A stretch of DNA of 28,870 bases from the IMG/VR virus record IMGVR_UViG_3300027712_000108, positions 1-28,870 of that record. One strand, given 5' to 3'. Below the pieces are notes generated by a model. The model saw nothing but the letters and a program-made list of their open reading frames with translations. It did no database searches and was not told where the DNA came from. The DNA is from a virus. Below are positions 6,341-12,182 of the stretch, piece after piece. The position numbers were made by a program, and so were the translations under genes. Numbering within the stretch: position 1 is the first letter of the stretch; the number at the start of each line of letters is the position of its first letter.

Positions 6341-6685
6341 TTACCAAGCTTCTGCGGTGATGTCGTAGCCCTGTTCACGCCGGCTCTCAACCCAGGCATC
6401 GAACTCTGCGCAGTGATCATCACCGTTGTTGCGTGTCTCAGTGCCCACAGGTTCGCGCTCACGGAACATGTCGTCATCAGCATAGACATCCACTTCATAG
6501 TCTTCATTGACTTCTAGGATCCAGTCGCGGTAGGCCAGGACGGGATCAGCCTGGGCCATGAGCTGCCGAGTCACAGGTGTAGGAGTCTGCCACACACCTT
6601 CGAAGTATTGTTCTTGTGTTTCCTTCCGACCAGTCCGGATCACTTGGATTTCACGAGTGGCTAGGAAGTGAATGTTGGTGCTCAT
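6341..6685 (-). CDS. 114-aa conserved phage protein of unknown function
   Basis: Starts MSTNIHFLATREIQVIRTG and carries 'VYADDDMFREREPVGTE' and 'HCAEFDAWV', a pattern I associate with widespread phage proteins without assigned function. Very acidic. AAGGAGC precedes the ATG and overlaps the end of the upstream 27-aa membrane peptide, so the two form one unit. Confidence 0.78.
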   Translation of the reverse strand: MSTNIHFLATREIQVIRTGRKETQEQYFEGVWQTPTPVTRQLMAQADPVLAYRDWILEVNEDYEVDVYADDDMFREREPVGTETRNNGDDHCAEFDAWVESRREQGYDITAEAW

Positions 6686-6695
6686 ATCCTGCTCC

Positions 6696-6779
6696 TTAGA
6701 TCTTAGTGAGAATCCAAATCTTGGCAGCCAGGATCACCAGGATCACTGCCAGGGTTGCCATACATTGAAAGTCTGTCAT
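6696..6779 (-). CDS. 27-aa single-pass membrane peptide
   Basis: MTDFQC followed by one hydrophobic helix (MATLAVILVILAAKIWILT) and a C-terminal Lys-Ile. It is preceded by AAGGAGC and a consensus promoter; its TAA stop is part of the ribosome site of 6341-6685. Third such micro-membrane gene in the window; the helices are not obviously homologous in sequence. Confidence 0.62.
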   Translation of the reverse strand: MTDFQCMATLAVILVILAAKIWILTKI

Positions 6780-6805
6780 GATATGCTCCTTGTTGCGATA
6801 AGTGT

Positions 6806-6834
6806 ATTATACGTCCTTTTGGGCTAGTTGTCAA
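6806..6834 (-). promoter_or_regulatory. sigma70-type promoter for the peptide/114-aa unit
   Basis: -35 TTGACA (6834-6829), 17-bp spacer, -10 TATAAT (6811-6806). The stop codon of the gene to the right lies in the -35 box. Confidence 0.87.
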
Positions 6835-7205
6835 GCCTGTTTACGGAAATATCCGTAAGGCAGGCCCACTGTCCAGCACAGGAACTCGTCGTCCCCGTTG
6901 GTGCCTTCTGCCTCGTGGATCCAACGCAGTGCCATAGCACGATCCCGAGCACCGCAGGCCATGATGCTCTGCACCCGCATCTCAAAGTCCATTTCGGCCT
7001 TGAACTCGTTCTCTTTGCGAATGGCCGCTTCGCGCTCAATGACCTCGCCCAGGATTTTGAACTCTGCCTCAAAGTCCGCCTCAGTCATAGCTTCGAGGTT
7101 CATGTGGCGTGGACGGATACCGTAGGCATCCTTGTACATATCCCAGTACTGGCACTGCATCTGCTCCAGTACGGTCATCTCTTCCCAAGTCTTGAATGCT
7201 TCCAT
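6831..7205 (-). CDS. 124-aa conserved phage protein of unknown function
   Basis: Contains 'YKDAYGIRPRHMN', a long Glu/Ala/Arg helix with coiled-coil character (about residues 45-85) and 'ALRWIHEAEG', ending 'GLPYGYFRKQA'. This combination recurs in phage accessory proteins; no function is known to me. Behind AGGAGC and its own promoter. Confidence 0.78.
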   Translation of the reverse strand: MEAFKTWEEMTVLEQMQCQYWDMYKDAYGIRPRHMNLEAMTEADFEAEFKILGEVIEREAAIRKENEFKAEMDFEMRVQSIMACGARDRAMALRWIHEAEGTNGDDEFLCWTVGLPYGYFRKQA

Positions 7206-7239
7206 CTTGTGCTCCTAGTGTGTTGCTGTCTATGTGTGT

Positions 7240-7268
7240 ATTATACGGCTTTTTGAACAACCTGTCAA
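7240..7268 (-). promoter_or_regulatory. sigma70-type promoter for the 124-aa gene
   Basis: -35 TTGACA (7268-7263), 17-bp spacer, -10 TATAAT (7245-7240). Confidence 0.87.
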
Positions 7269-7277
7269 CCTGTAGGG

Positions 7278-7556
7278 TTATTCCAGTTCGTACTGGTCGT
7301 CGTACCAGGTGTCGTTGGTCTGGCGTGCTTCATACTCAGCATCACGTTGGTCCAGGATGCGATTGATCTCGCCTGTTCCCGACTCTACAAGGATATGCTC
7401 CCGCACCTCACCAAACACCTTGAAGGGCTTGTCTACCTTCACAGTGTGTTGCACTTGGCCACCGTATTTGACACGGCTTTCCAGCACTAGGCCGCTGTAG
7501 ACGAACAGTCCCATGTAGATGCCATTGATTCGTTTGCCTTCCAAGTTCCATTGCAT
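7278..7556 (-). CDS. 92-aa conserved phage protein, beta-rich
   Basis: The segment 'GIYMGLFVYSGLVLESRVKY' followed by 'GGQVQHTVKVDKPFKVFGEVRE' gives a series of short beta strands, like a small barrel, then an acidic helical tail. The 'ESRVKYGG-x-VQHTV' signature occurs in many phages without known role. AAGGAGC before the ATG. Confidence 0.77.
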   Translation of the reverse strand: MQWNLEGKRINGIYMGLFVYSGLVLESRVKYGGQVQHTVKVDKPFKVFGEVREHILVESGTGEINRILDQRDAEYEARQTNDTWYDDQYELE

Positions 7557-7583
7557 CTTGTGCTCCTTAGTGTCTATGTGTGT

Positions 7584-7612
7584 ATTATAACGCCAGATCA
7601 GCGTATTGTCAA
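7584..7612 (-). promoter_or_regulatory. sigma70-type promoter for the 92-aa gene
   Basis: -35 TTGACA (7612-7607), 17-bp spacer, -10 TATAAT (7589-7584). The -35 box is read as Leu-Thr in the upstream gene. Confidence 0.87.
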
Positions 7613-7795
7613 CCGCTTGAGCAAGTCAGTGATCTCAGGCTTGTTCATCATGTCGTCAAATGCCTGCTTGGGATCGTACCATTCGCCGGTCTTGCGATCC
7701 ATAATCATCTGAGCTTGCTGAGTCATCTCTGCGGCTGTGATTGGCTTTGCAGTATACTCTTTGCCGCCTTCGATGTGTGTGCTCTTGTCCATCAT
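7598..7795 (-). CDS. 65-aa hypothetical protein
   Basis: A soluble, helical protein with 'MIMDRKTGEWYDPKQAFDDMM'-like charge pattern. AAGGAGC lies just before the ATG at 7795. Its last codons run through the -35 box of the next promoter (…LeuThrIleArg stop), so the 3' end doubles as regulatory DNA. No known family. Confidence 0.7.
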   Translation of the reverse strand: MMDKSTHIEGGKEYTAKPITAAEMTQQAQMIMDRKTGEWYDPKQAFDDMMNKPEITDLLKRLTIR

Positions 7796-7819
7796 CTGCT
7801 CCTTAGTGTCTATGTGTGT

Positions 7820-7848
7820 ATTATAGCAAGGTTCTTGAGTCTTGTCAA
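7820..7848 (-). promoter_or_regulatory. sigma70-type promoter for the 65-aa gene
   Basis: -35 TTGACA (7848-7843), 17-bp spacer, -10 TATAAT (7825-7820). Confidence 0.87.
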
Positions 7849-7865
7849 CCTGTTTCTGGCAAAGA

Positions 7866-8074
7866 TTTAACCGCTGTTCTAGCCGTGATCTTGTTGGGGA
7901 TAGGGTCTAGCATTGCTCTAGATCCGATCGTTCACTGTAGACGGTTTAAAGCGCCGCTAGATCAAGATGAACCCCACGTGCTTCACAGCAGGCGGGGTTC
8001 TGGGGGTTTGCCCGGCACACTACCTCCGGGACTTGTGTCCAGTACGCGACTGCTGGACGGTTGGAGCGTTCTTT
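7866..8074 (-). ncRNA. structured non-coding region: long 3' UTR or small RNA
   Basis: About 210 bases with no ORF between the HTH gene and the next promoter. Complementary pairs in order: 8037-8042/8053-8058 (GTCCAG/CTGGAC), 8011-8015/8026-8030 (CCCGG/CCGGG), 7969-7975/7994-8000 (GAACCCC/GGGGTTC, with an inner TGCT/AGCA), 7904-7910/7918-7924 (GGTCTAG/CTAGATC-C), enclosed by 7866-7873/7942-7950 (TTTAACCG/CGGTTTAAA, one bulge). No dedicated promoter is visible, so it would be part of or processed from the HTH transcript. Strand is inferred from transcription direction. Confidence 0.45.
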
Positions 8075-8320
8075 TTAACCAAAGATTGCAGCACGGCTAC
8101 CAGTCACATCACGTGAGCTGATTGTGTAGGCTGTGCGGCCTTCGGTGTTGACAGTACGGTTCACCTTCAAACCGGCACTGCGCAATTCTGTCATTCGAGC
8201 ACGAATGTTCTTGATACCGTAAGTGGCTTTGGCCTGGCGTGCGCTGATTGCACGGCCTGTTCCACGTAGGTGCTGTTCCAAGAACTCATTCTGTGTTGTC
8301 TTCAATTTTACGAAACTCAT
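8075..8320 (-). CDS. helix-turn-helix DNA-binding protein
   Basis: An 81-aa protein. Residues 24-50 (AISARQAKATYGIKNIRARM and the helix after it) form a helix-turn-helix followed by a beta-wing-like 'VNRTVNTEGRTAYTI', like the small phage HTH proteins with 'A..RFGI..L.ARI.DLR'. It could regulate the cassette promoters, but no operator is proven. Promoter at 8360-8388 and AAGGA ribosome site. Followed by an unusually long structured 3' region. Confidence 0.78.
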   Translation of the reverse strand: MSFVKLKTTQNEFLEQHLRGTGRAISARQAKATYGIKNIRARMTELRSAGLKVNRTVNTEGRTAYTISSRDVTGSRAAIFG

Positions 8321-8359
8321 GTTGTTTTCCTTATGTTATACTGCAAGCAGTTAATAACT

Positions 8360-8388
8360 AGTTTACAGTTCTAACATCAGGAAGTCAA
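8360..8388 (-). promoter_or_regulatory. sigma70-type promoter for the HTH gene
   Basis: -35 TTGACT (8388-8383), 17-bp spacer, -10 TAAACT (8365-8360). Weaker -10 than the other cassette promoters and a longer, different leader, suggesting separate control. Confidence 0.6.
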
Positions 8389-8603
8389 CCTTTAATTTGC
8401 CCAAACTCTTTATTGGTGTAATAGTCAATCAGTCTACGTTGGATCATGGTCAGGAGGTCACCACTGGCATCATCTGAAATAAACCTTACAGGGCAATGTC
8501 CCCAGGTACGATCACGTTGAAAGTCAGCAAACCATTGTCTATGGTCCTGATTGGCAGCGTCAAACACTGTCCATTGACGACCAATGAAGTTTAATCGGCT
8601 CAT
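8385..8603 (-). CDS. 72-aa hypothetical protein
   Basis: Aromatic-rich N-terminal half (RQWTVFDAANQDHRQWFADF) and a helical C-terminal half. The ATG overlaps the stop of 8600-8743 by four bases (ATGA), so it is coupled to it. Third gene of the unit started at 9297-9325. No recognised family. Confidence 0.65.
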   Translation of the reverse strand: MSRLNFIGRQWTVFDAANQDHRQWFADFQRDRTWGHCPVRFISDDASGDLLTMIQRRLIDYYTNKEFGQIKG

Positions 8604-8743
8604 TCTGCTGGTCTAGTTGGTGCAGGTACACTTTCCAAGGCTTCTAGGATAGCCTGGGCGTTTTCTTCCGGCACGTTGACTTCACTCACTGTGATACCGT
8701 GTGTAGCCAATTGTTCTTTGATCTGTTCTACTATGGTTGCCAT
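8600..8743 (-). CDS. 47-aa hypothetical protein
   Basis: MATIVEQIKEQLATHGITVS… , a short acidic helical protein ending APTRPAE. AAGGAAA lies 6 bases before the ATG. Its stop overlaps the start of 8385-8603. Middle gene of a three-gene unit; function unknown. Confidence 0.65.
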   Translation of the reverse strand: MATIVEQIKEQLATHGITVSEVNVPEENAQAILEALESVPAPTRPAE

Positions 8744-8809
8744 TGTTGTTTCCTTTTTTTATATAGTTTTAGAGGACTTATTGGCACTGCCTCTGAATAC
8801 CCCGCTGGA

Positions 8810-9241
8810 TTAGAACGGTGCGTCGTCCAGTGCAGCCAGTTCGGCTTCAATCTGAGCCTTGCTCTTTGTGCTTACCGGAGCCTTCTTGGCCTTGATGGTA
8901 TCAAGAGTGATAGCAGCCTTGGTCTTGGCAGGAGGAGCCTTCTTGGGCTTCTTGGCTTCTTTCTTGGGAGCGTCACGATTGCCTGCTTTGGGCTGTGCGG
9001 TGCGCTTTTCAACTTCTGCTTCCAATGCGGCACGCACTTCTTTGTTGCCATTGTCGAAATCAATCTTCAACAGGAACGCTACAGCGTCTGCTTTGGTCAT
9101 TGCTTCTTTCAACTCAATCATGTCAATGTCGGAACTGCCGGTTTTGGCAAGGACCTTGACACGCATCAGGTCGTTAGCGAAACGAGCCTTCATAACACCA
9201 TCTTTACGGCTTACACCTGCAAACTTAAACATCTTATCCAT
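8810..9241 (-). CDS. 143-aa phage protein with Lys/Ala/Pro-rich linker and SSB-like acidic tip
   Basis: The N-terminal ~75 residues (MDKMFKFAGVSRKDGVMKAR … MTKADAVAFLLKIDFDNGN) form a conserved phage domain of unknown role. Residues ~85-125 are a basic Lys/Pro/Ala linker. The C-terminus is ALDDAPF, which resembles the acidic Pro-Phe tip by which bacterial single-strand DNA-binding proteins recruit partners. A DNA-associated role is inferred from linker plus tip. ATG 9241 is preferred over 9247 because it has better spacing from AAGGA. Confidence 0.75.
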   Translation of the reverse strand: MDKMFKFAGVSRKDGVMKARFANDLMRVKVLAKTGSSDIDMIELKEAMTKADAVAFLLKIDFDNGNKEVRAALEAEVEKRTAQPKAGNRDAPKKEAKKPKKAPPAKTKAAITLDTIKAKKAPVSTKSKAQIEAELAALDDAPF

Positions 9242-9296
9242 TTTCATTTCCTTCTGTGTGTTGTGTATGACTTGCACTATTGCTCATCATGTGTTA

Positions 9297-9325
9297 ATTA
9301 TACAAGCCTTTTGGATACCTGTCAA
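9297..9325 (-). promoter_or_regulatory. sigma70-type promoter for the 143-aa gene unit
   Basis: -35 TTGACA (9325-9320), 17-bp spacer, -10 TATAAT (9302-9297). The TGA stop of the HTH-like gene to the right is inside the -35 box. Confidence 0.86.
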
Positions 9326-9501
9326 CCAGAATAAGGACTGTAGATCTCGTCGTCATGTTGTGAATCTGCAACACTCCAACCCTGGAGAACTCTCAATACT
9401 TCTTCGTAAGGCACGCTCAGTTGGACTGCAATGCTTTTGGCACTGAAGCCCTCAATGTACAATTGTTCAATGTCGTACATGAAATCTTTAATCTTGCTCA
9501 T
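9322..9501 (-). CDS. 59-aa helix-turn-helix-like protein
   Basis: Residues 12-40 (EQLYIEGFSAKSIAVQLSVP and the helix after it) read like a sigma-region-4/resolvase-type helix-turn-helix that recognises DNA. An acidic tail ending SPYSG follows; phage relatives I recall share both parts. It overlaps the end of 9488-9709 by 14 bases and has GAGGAGG-like ribosome site GGAGG. Last gene of a three-gene unit. DNA binding is inferred. Confidence 0.7.
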   Translation of the reverse strand: MSKIKDFMYDIEQLYIEGFSAKSIAVQLSVPYEEVLRVLQGWSVADSQHDDEIYSPYSG

Positions 9502-9709
9502 CGTAAGCCTCCTCGCCCAATTGTTCTACTGTTTCAACGACCACACCCAAGTCCAGGATGCGGGCTGTTTGATCTTCGTTGCTGACGCCTTGAAAGGCTG
9601 TACGGAATGACTGGAACTCGCTAAGGAAGTCCAGGACGTGCTCACGTTCCCAATCATCGGGAACCTCAAGCTCTTGCATCAGCTCTGTGCGTACTACTAC
9701 CTTTTTCAT
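9488..9709 (-). CDS. 73-aa acidic hypothetical protein
   Basis: MKKVVVRTELMQELEVPDDW… , soluble and strongly acidic, ending EEAYDEQD. The ATG overlaps the stop of 9706-10185 (ATGA), so a longer upstream frame is rejected. Function unknown. Confidence 0.72.
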   Translation of the reverse strand: MKKVVVRTELMQELEVPDDWEREHVLDFLSEFQSFRTAFQGVSNEDQTARILDLGVVVETVEQLGEEAYDEQD

Positions 9710-10185
9710 ACAGTTTCCTTCAAAAGTAGAGTTTCCAATTCTGTGTAATCGCCACCGTCTGTGGCCACATACCAAACAGCCTGGTCGTCAACTTGACGCA
9801 GAATGTATTCGTATTCTTCGTACTGGTGGTTTTCTCGGTAGTCAGCAAAGTCCTTGAACTTCTCAACAGACAAGCTCTCGCCGCGATCCCGTGTGTAGAA
9901 TGTAGTGTAGCCTGCTTCATGTGCGGCATCGTATGCTGCTTGAACTACTGCCTTCTTCACCGGGTCAGTCTCATTGTAAGCAGGGCTGAAGGGATGCTTC
10001 CGGCCAATGCTCTTGCCCAGCGAACTGATGCCGCCCATGTTGATCAAATCGCGCAGTAGGAACGGATCCGAATAATGTTCAAACAGGATCTTGCCATTGT
10101 GATCCAAGTAGCCATCCCAATGGCAGTAAACCTGCTCTACTGTGCCGTCTGCGTACTCAAGTGCGATAGTGCTGCGTGTTCCCAT
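9706..10185 (-). CDS. 159-aa conserved phage protein (MGTRSTIALEY family), unknown function
   Basis: Starts MGTRSTIALEYADGTVEQVY and contains 'CHWDGYLDHNGKIL', 'HYSDPF' and 'RDRGESL', a set of motifs seen in very many phage genomes without a known biochemical role. The conserved His, Trp and Asp residues could form a binding site. First gene of a three-gene unit behind GGAGC. Confidence 0.85.
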   Translation of the reverse strand: MGTRSTIALEYADGTVEQVYCHWDGYLDHNGKILFEHYSDPFLLRDLINMGGISSLGKSIGRKHPFSPAYNETDPVKKAVVQAAYDAAHEAGYTTFYTRDRGESLSVEKFKDFADYRENHQYEEYEYILRQVDDQAVWYVATDGGDYTELETLLLKETV

Positions 10186-10213
10186 TTCTTGCTCCTAGTG
10201 TGTGTAAGTGTTA

Positions 10214-10242
10214 ATTATAACAGGGTTTTATCAGTCTGTCAA
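10214..10242 (-). promoter_or_regulatory. sigma70-type promoter for the 159-aa gene unit
   Basis: -35 TTGACA (10242-10237), 17-bp spacer, -10 TATAAT (10219-10214). Confidence 0.87.
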
Positions 10243-10365
10243 CCTCTTTGTTTAGTAAGTGCTCTTATCTGCTTGCCTTCACTCCTATACATCTGCCTGA
10301 GCATTCATAGATCTCGACCGACTTCAGTCTAGAGGCACTTACTAAACAAATTTGTTGCTGTCTAT
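10243..10365 (-). ncRNA. candidate small RNA closed by a 16-bp terminal stem
   Basis: A consensus promoter at 10372-10400 points into about 120 bases with no credible ORF. GCACTTACTAAACAAA (10335-10350) and TTTGTTTAGTAAGTGC (10247-10262) are perfect complements and would close a roughly 70-base internal domain; two or three further pairs extend it past a bulged G. A 12-base palindrome AACAAATTTGTT overlaps one arm. The next gene's promoter starts directly after the stem. Small RNA is inferred; a hairpin-bearing leader of 9706-10185 is the alternative. Confidence 0.55.
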
Positions 10366-10392
10366 GTTTGTATTATAACGCACATAGACAGC
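10357..10392. promoter_or_regulatory. 11-bp inverted repeat flanking a -10 box (operator candidate)
   Basis: GCTGTCTATGT (10357-10367) and ACATAGACAGC (10382-10392) are perfect complements separated by 14 bases that contain the TATAAT box. The arms lie in the promoter spacer and at the transcription start, the expected geometry for a dimeric repressor. Confidence 0.5.
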
Positions 10393-10400
10393 CTTGTCAA
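10372..10400 (-). promoter_or_regulatory. sigma70-type promoter for the candidate small RNA
   Basis: -35 TTGACA (10400-10395), 17-bp spacer, -10 TATAAT (10377-10372). No AAGGAG leader follows, unlike its neighbours. Confidence 0.85.
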
Positions 10401-10409
10401 CCGGTATCC

Positions 10410-10550
10410 TTACCGCTTGCCGGGTTTCTGTTTGGCTTCTTGAGCAGCGATCCGGCCCGAGTAGGCCTTGCCGGCACTGTGGTTCAGGCCAGTAGCAGTG
10501 AAAGTGATCACACCGCCGGTGCTGGATGGGATTGGTTTAGGTAGGGTCAT
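10410..10550 (-). CDS. 46-aa basic protein, unknown function
   Basis: MTLPKPIPSSTGGVITFTAT… then a Lys/Arg/Gln-rich tail AAQEAKQKPGKR. The ATG follows AAGGA. The nearest consensus promoter is about 150 bases upstream, leaving a long leader with a hairpin and a tiny ORF. The basic tail suggests nucleic-acid contact; otherwise unknown. Confidence 0.65.
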   Translation of the reverse strand: MTLPKPIPSSTGGVITFTATGLNHSAGKAYSGRIAAQEAKQKPGKR

Positions 10551-10700
10551 ATCGTGTCCTTAGTGTGTATCAATTAACAAATGCGTGTTCGACGTTTTCT
10601 AGTTTGTTTGCGGGCCGCAAAACTGTCATTAACACCCGGCAACTCTAAGTTCACACCTTAGAGTGCAACAAAAAGATTCGCAGTCTTCTTGTTCATGTGT
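10551..10700 (-). promoter_or_regulatory. long 5' leader with 12-codon ORF and hairpin
   Basis: From the promoter at 10703-10731 the transcript meets ATG within a few bases (10697), reads 12 codons (MNKKTANLFVAL) and stops inside a perfect 7-bp hairpin CTCTAAG/CTTAGAG with a 7-base loop. About 100 further bases precede the gene. The arrangement resembles a leader-peptide or riboswitch-like control region; nothing identifies a ligand. Confidence 0.4.
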
Positions 10701-10702
10701 GT

Positions 10703-10731
10703 ATTATAGCAGGGATCTTAGATGTCGTCAA
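10703..10731 (-). promoter_or_regulatory. sigma70-type promoter upstream of the 46-aa gene
   Basis: -35 TTGACG (10731-10726), 17-bp spacer, -10 TATAAT (10708-10703). Confidence 0.82.
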
Positions 10732-10755
10732 CCAAAGACCCTGCAGACATCTGGG

Positions 10756-11325
10756 TTATTCAGCTTGTTCGTCCTCGTCGTCTTGGTTCTCTTCTTCCCA
10801 CTGGGCCATGTTCTCACTGATGCCAAAGTAGTCATCCAACTCTGCACCAATCAAGTCACGTACCGTGGACGAAGTGTAACCGCCGTACTCATAGCAGTCA
10901 TCGTCACCGTCCGCATACTTGCCCACAAAGGCCATGCCAGGCTCGTAGTAGAATGCTACTACCTCAAAGCCCATGGCCTCCAAACGACCATAGGCTGCAA
11001 CGGGTGGTGCCCATGCTGTATCGAAACTCAGCTGCACGGTGTTGGCATCTACTCGCTCAATGCTGTCTACACTGAAATCCCATTTGGTGCCCCACTCGGC
11101 CACATTGTGATCATACCAAGTAGAGTAACCATACTTCTCACGGTTAGCCGCTTGTTGAGCCTCTAAAGCCTCCTGCTCAGGTACGAAGCCACTCACAGTG
11201 TCAATCAGTTCTTGTGGGCAAGGGATGAACTCTTGCAGCAGGCCCTCCTGGCCTTTGATCACACGATCAATCATTGCGGGATCGCTATGGGTCAGCGTCA
11301 AACCATTAGAGCACCAATTGGGCAT
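10756..11325 (-). CDS. Api92/YubB-like protein (DUF1281 type, ferredoxin-like domain)
   Basis: A 189-aa protein starting MPNWCSNGLTLTHSDP, the hallmark of the Api92/DUF1281 family found in phages and plasmids; the fold is predicted ferredoxin-like. 'WGTKWD' and 'FDTAWAPPVAAY' are further family landmarks. The C-terminus is very acidic. The biochemical role is unknown. Second gene of a unit with 11345-11584; AAGGAGA ribosome site. Confidence 0.85.
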   Translation of the reverse strand: MPNWCSNGLTLTHSDPAMIDRVIKGQEGLLQEFIPCPQELIDTVSGFVPEQEALEAQQAANREKYGYSTWYDHNVAEWGTKWDFSVDSIERVDANTVQLSFDTAWAPPVAAYGRLEAMGFEVVAFYYEPGMAFVGKYADGDDDCYEYGGYTSSTVRDLIGAELDDYFGISENMAQWEEENQDDEDEQAE

Positions 11326-11344
11326 AATCTTCTCCTTAAGTTAA

Positions 11345-11584
11345 TTAACCTAGCACAACCACGCGGCGTGTGCCTTCGTAGTCGCCGTCTTCTTCATACA
11401 TGTCGTTCTCATCCATCAGCTTGTCCATGCTGTGGTAGGCACTGTGCTTGACCAGGCCTTCTTCTACAGAGTCAACTGTAGGGGCAACCTGTGTGCGCCA
11501 GTGATCACCGTAGCAGTAGCTGAAATGCACATCAGCTTCCTGGTCCATGTAGCCCAACTGCTCGATAAGATCTTTAACTTTCAT
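11345..11584 (-). CDS. 79-aa conserved phage protein, unknown function
   Basis: MKVKDLIEQLGYMDQEADVH followed by 'FSYCYGDHWRTQVAP' and a C-terminal strand RRVVVLG. This start and the 'YGD-x-WRT-x-VAP' motif recur in phage accessory proteins. First gene of the unit with the Api92-like gene. Confidence 0.78.
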   Translation of the reverse strand: MKVKDLIEQLGYMDQEADVHFSYCYGDHWRTQVAPTVDSVEEGLVKHSAYHSMDKLMDENDMYEEDGDYEGTRRVVVLG

Positions 11585-11610
11585 ACCAGCTCCTTAGTGT
11601 GTAAGCATGT

Positions 11611-11639
11611 ATTATAACAAGGTTCTGCTGTTCTGTCAA
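11611..11639 (-). promoter_or_regulatory. sigma70-type promoter for 79-aa/Api92-like unit
   Basis: -35 TTGACA (11639-11634), 17-bp spacer, -10 TATAAT (11616-11611). Confidence 0.88.
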
Positions 11640-11640
11640 C

Positions 11641-11877
11641 CTAGTAGTCCATAGAGACCTGGTCCGCTGTAGGGTCATACCGGACAAAGACCTTACAAGA
11701 GTCAGTGCCGCCTTCCACAGGAAAGACAGCCATGTAGCAGAACTCGTTGGCATTGGTCAGGCCTAGGAACTTGGCACTGGTGAACGTGTCCTTCTTGTAG
11801 CCGGCCTGCTGGATACCCATTGTGAGCATGGCCGCTGGCATATTGGTCAGGAGGCGGAGTTTGTCTGCTGTGATCAT
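11641..11877 (-). CDS. 78-aa conserved phage protein, unknown function
   Basis: 'KLRLLTNMPAAMLT … AGYKKDTFTSAKFLGLTNANEF' (landmarks) then a beta-rich end 'CYMAVFPVEGGTDSCKVFVRYD'. A family signature I have seen in phages without function. Second gene after 11880-12092; its ribosome site AAGGA overlaps that gene's stop. Confidence 0.76.
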   Translation of the reverse strand: MITADKLRLLTNMPAAMLTMGIQQAGYKKDTFTSAKFLGLTNANEFCYMAVFPVEGGTDSCKVFVRYDPTADQVSMDY

Positions 11878-11879
11878 GT

Positions 11880-12092
11880 TCAGTCCTTAAAGTAAACAAC
11901 AAGATTGCGAGTACCTGTGTTAAGCCAAGCATTGCCGGGCTCTACTATGCGATCAGGATGATTCATTACTTTATTAAACAGGATTTTGACACTGCGAGCG
12001 CTCTGCTCGGGCGTGGTGTATCGGCCTCTGCAGCCGCACATACATCCGGGCCGGCCACTATAAACTTTTTCTACGTTTTCCAGTGTAAACAT
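11880..12092 (-). CDS. 70-aa protein with CxCxC motif, unknown function
   Basis: Residues 10-24 'VYSGRPGCMCGCRGRY' hold Cys17, Cys19 and Cys21 flanked by Gly and Arg, suggesting a metal or nucleotide-binding loop. 'SVKILFNKVMNHPD' and a terminal strand LVVYF follow. Conserved in phages; role unknown. AAGGAGC precedes the ATG. Confidence 0.77.
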   Translation of the reverse strand: MFTLENVEKVYSGRPGCMCGCRGRYTTPEQSARSVKILFNKVMNHPDRIVEPGNAWLNTGTRNLVVYFKD

Positions 12093-12119
12093 CGTCTGCT
12101 CCTTAGTGTGTATGTGCTA

Positions 12120-12148
12120 ATTATACAATGGTTTTACCATGTTGTCAA
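12120..12148 (-). promoter_or_regulatory. sigma70-type promoter for the CxCxC protein unit
   Basis: -35 TTGACA (12148-12143), 17-bp spacer, -10 TATAAT (12125-12120). Closely similar to 15608-15636. Confidence 0.87.
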
Positions 12149-12150
12149 CC

Positions 12151-12177
12151 TGAGACCCTACAGGGCTTAGGGTCTTT
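12151..12177. terminator. GACCCTA-type hairpin between units
   Basis: AGACCCTA and TAGGGTCT pair around about 8 bases between the stop of 12183-12344 and the next promoter. Same motif recurs at other unit boundaries. Confidence 0.5.
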
Positions 12178-12182
12178 ACATA

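Noticed and set aside
7866-8074. Degenerate tRNA or tmRNA
   Set aside because: No T-loop TTCRANY, no acceptor pairing to a CCA end and no anticodon arm of standard geometry on either strand.
8699-9446. Two long plus-strand ORFs (211 and 195 codons)
   Set aside because: They lie antisense to 8600-8743 and 8810-9241, which have promoter, ribosome sites and familiar protein sequence; low-complexity Leu/Phe content is typical of antisense shadows.
10247-10350. Miniature transposable element (MITE) based on terminal inverted repeats
   Set aside because: No flanking target-site duplication is visible and a promoter reads directly into it; a cassette RNA explains it better.
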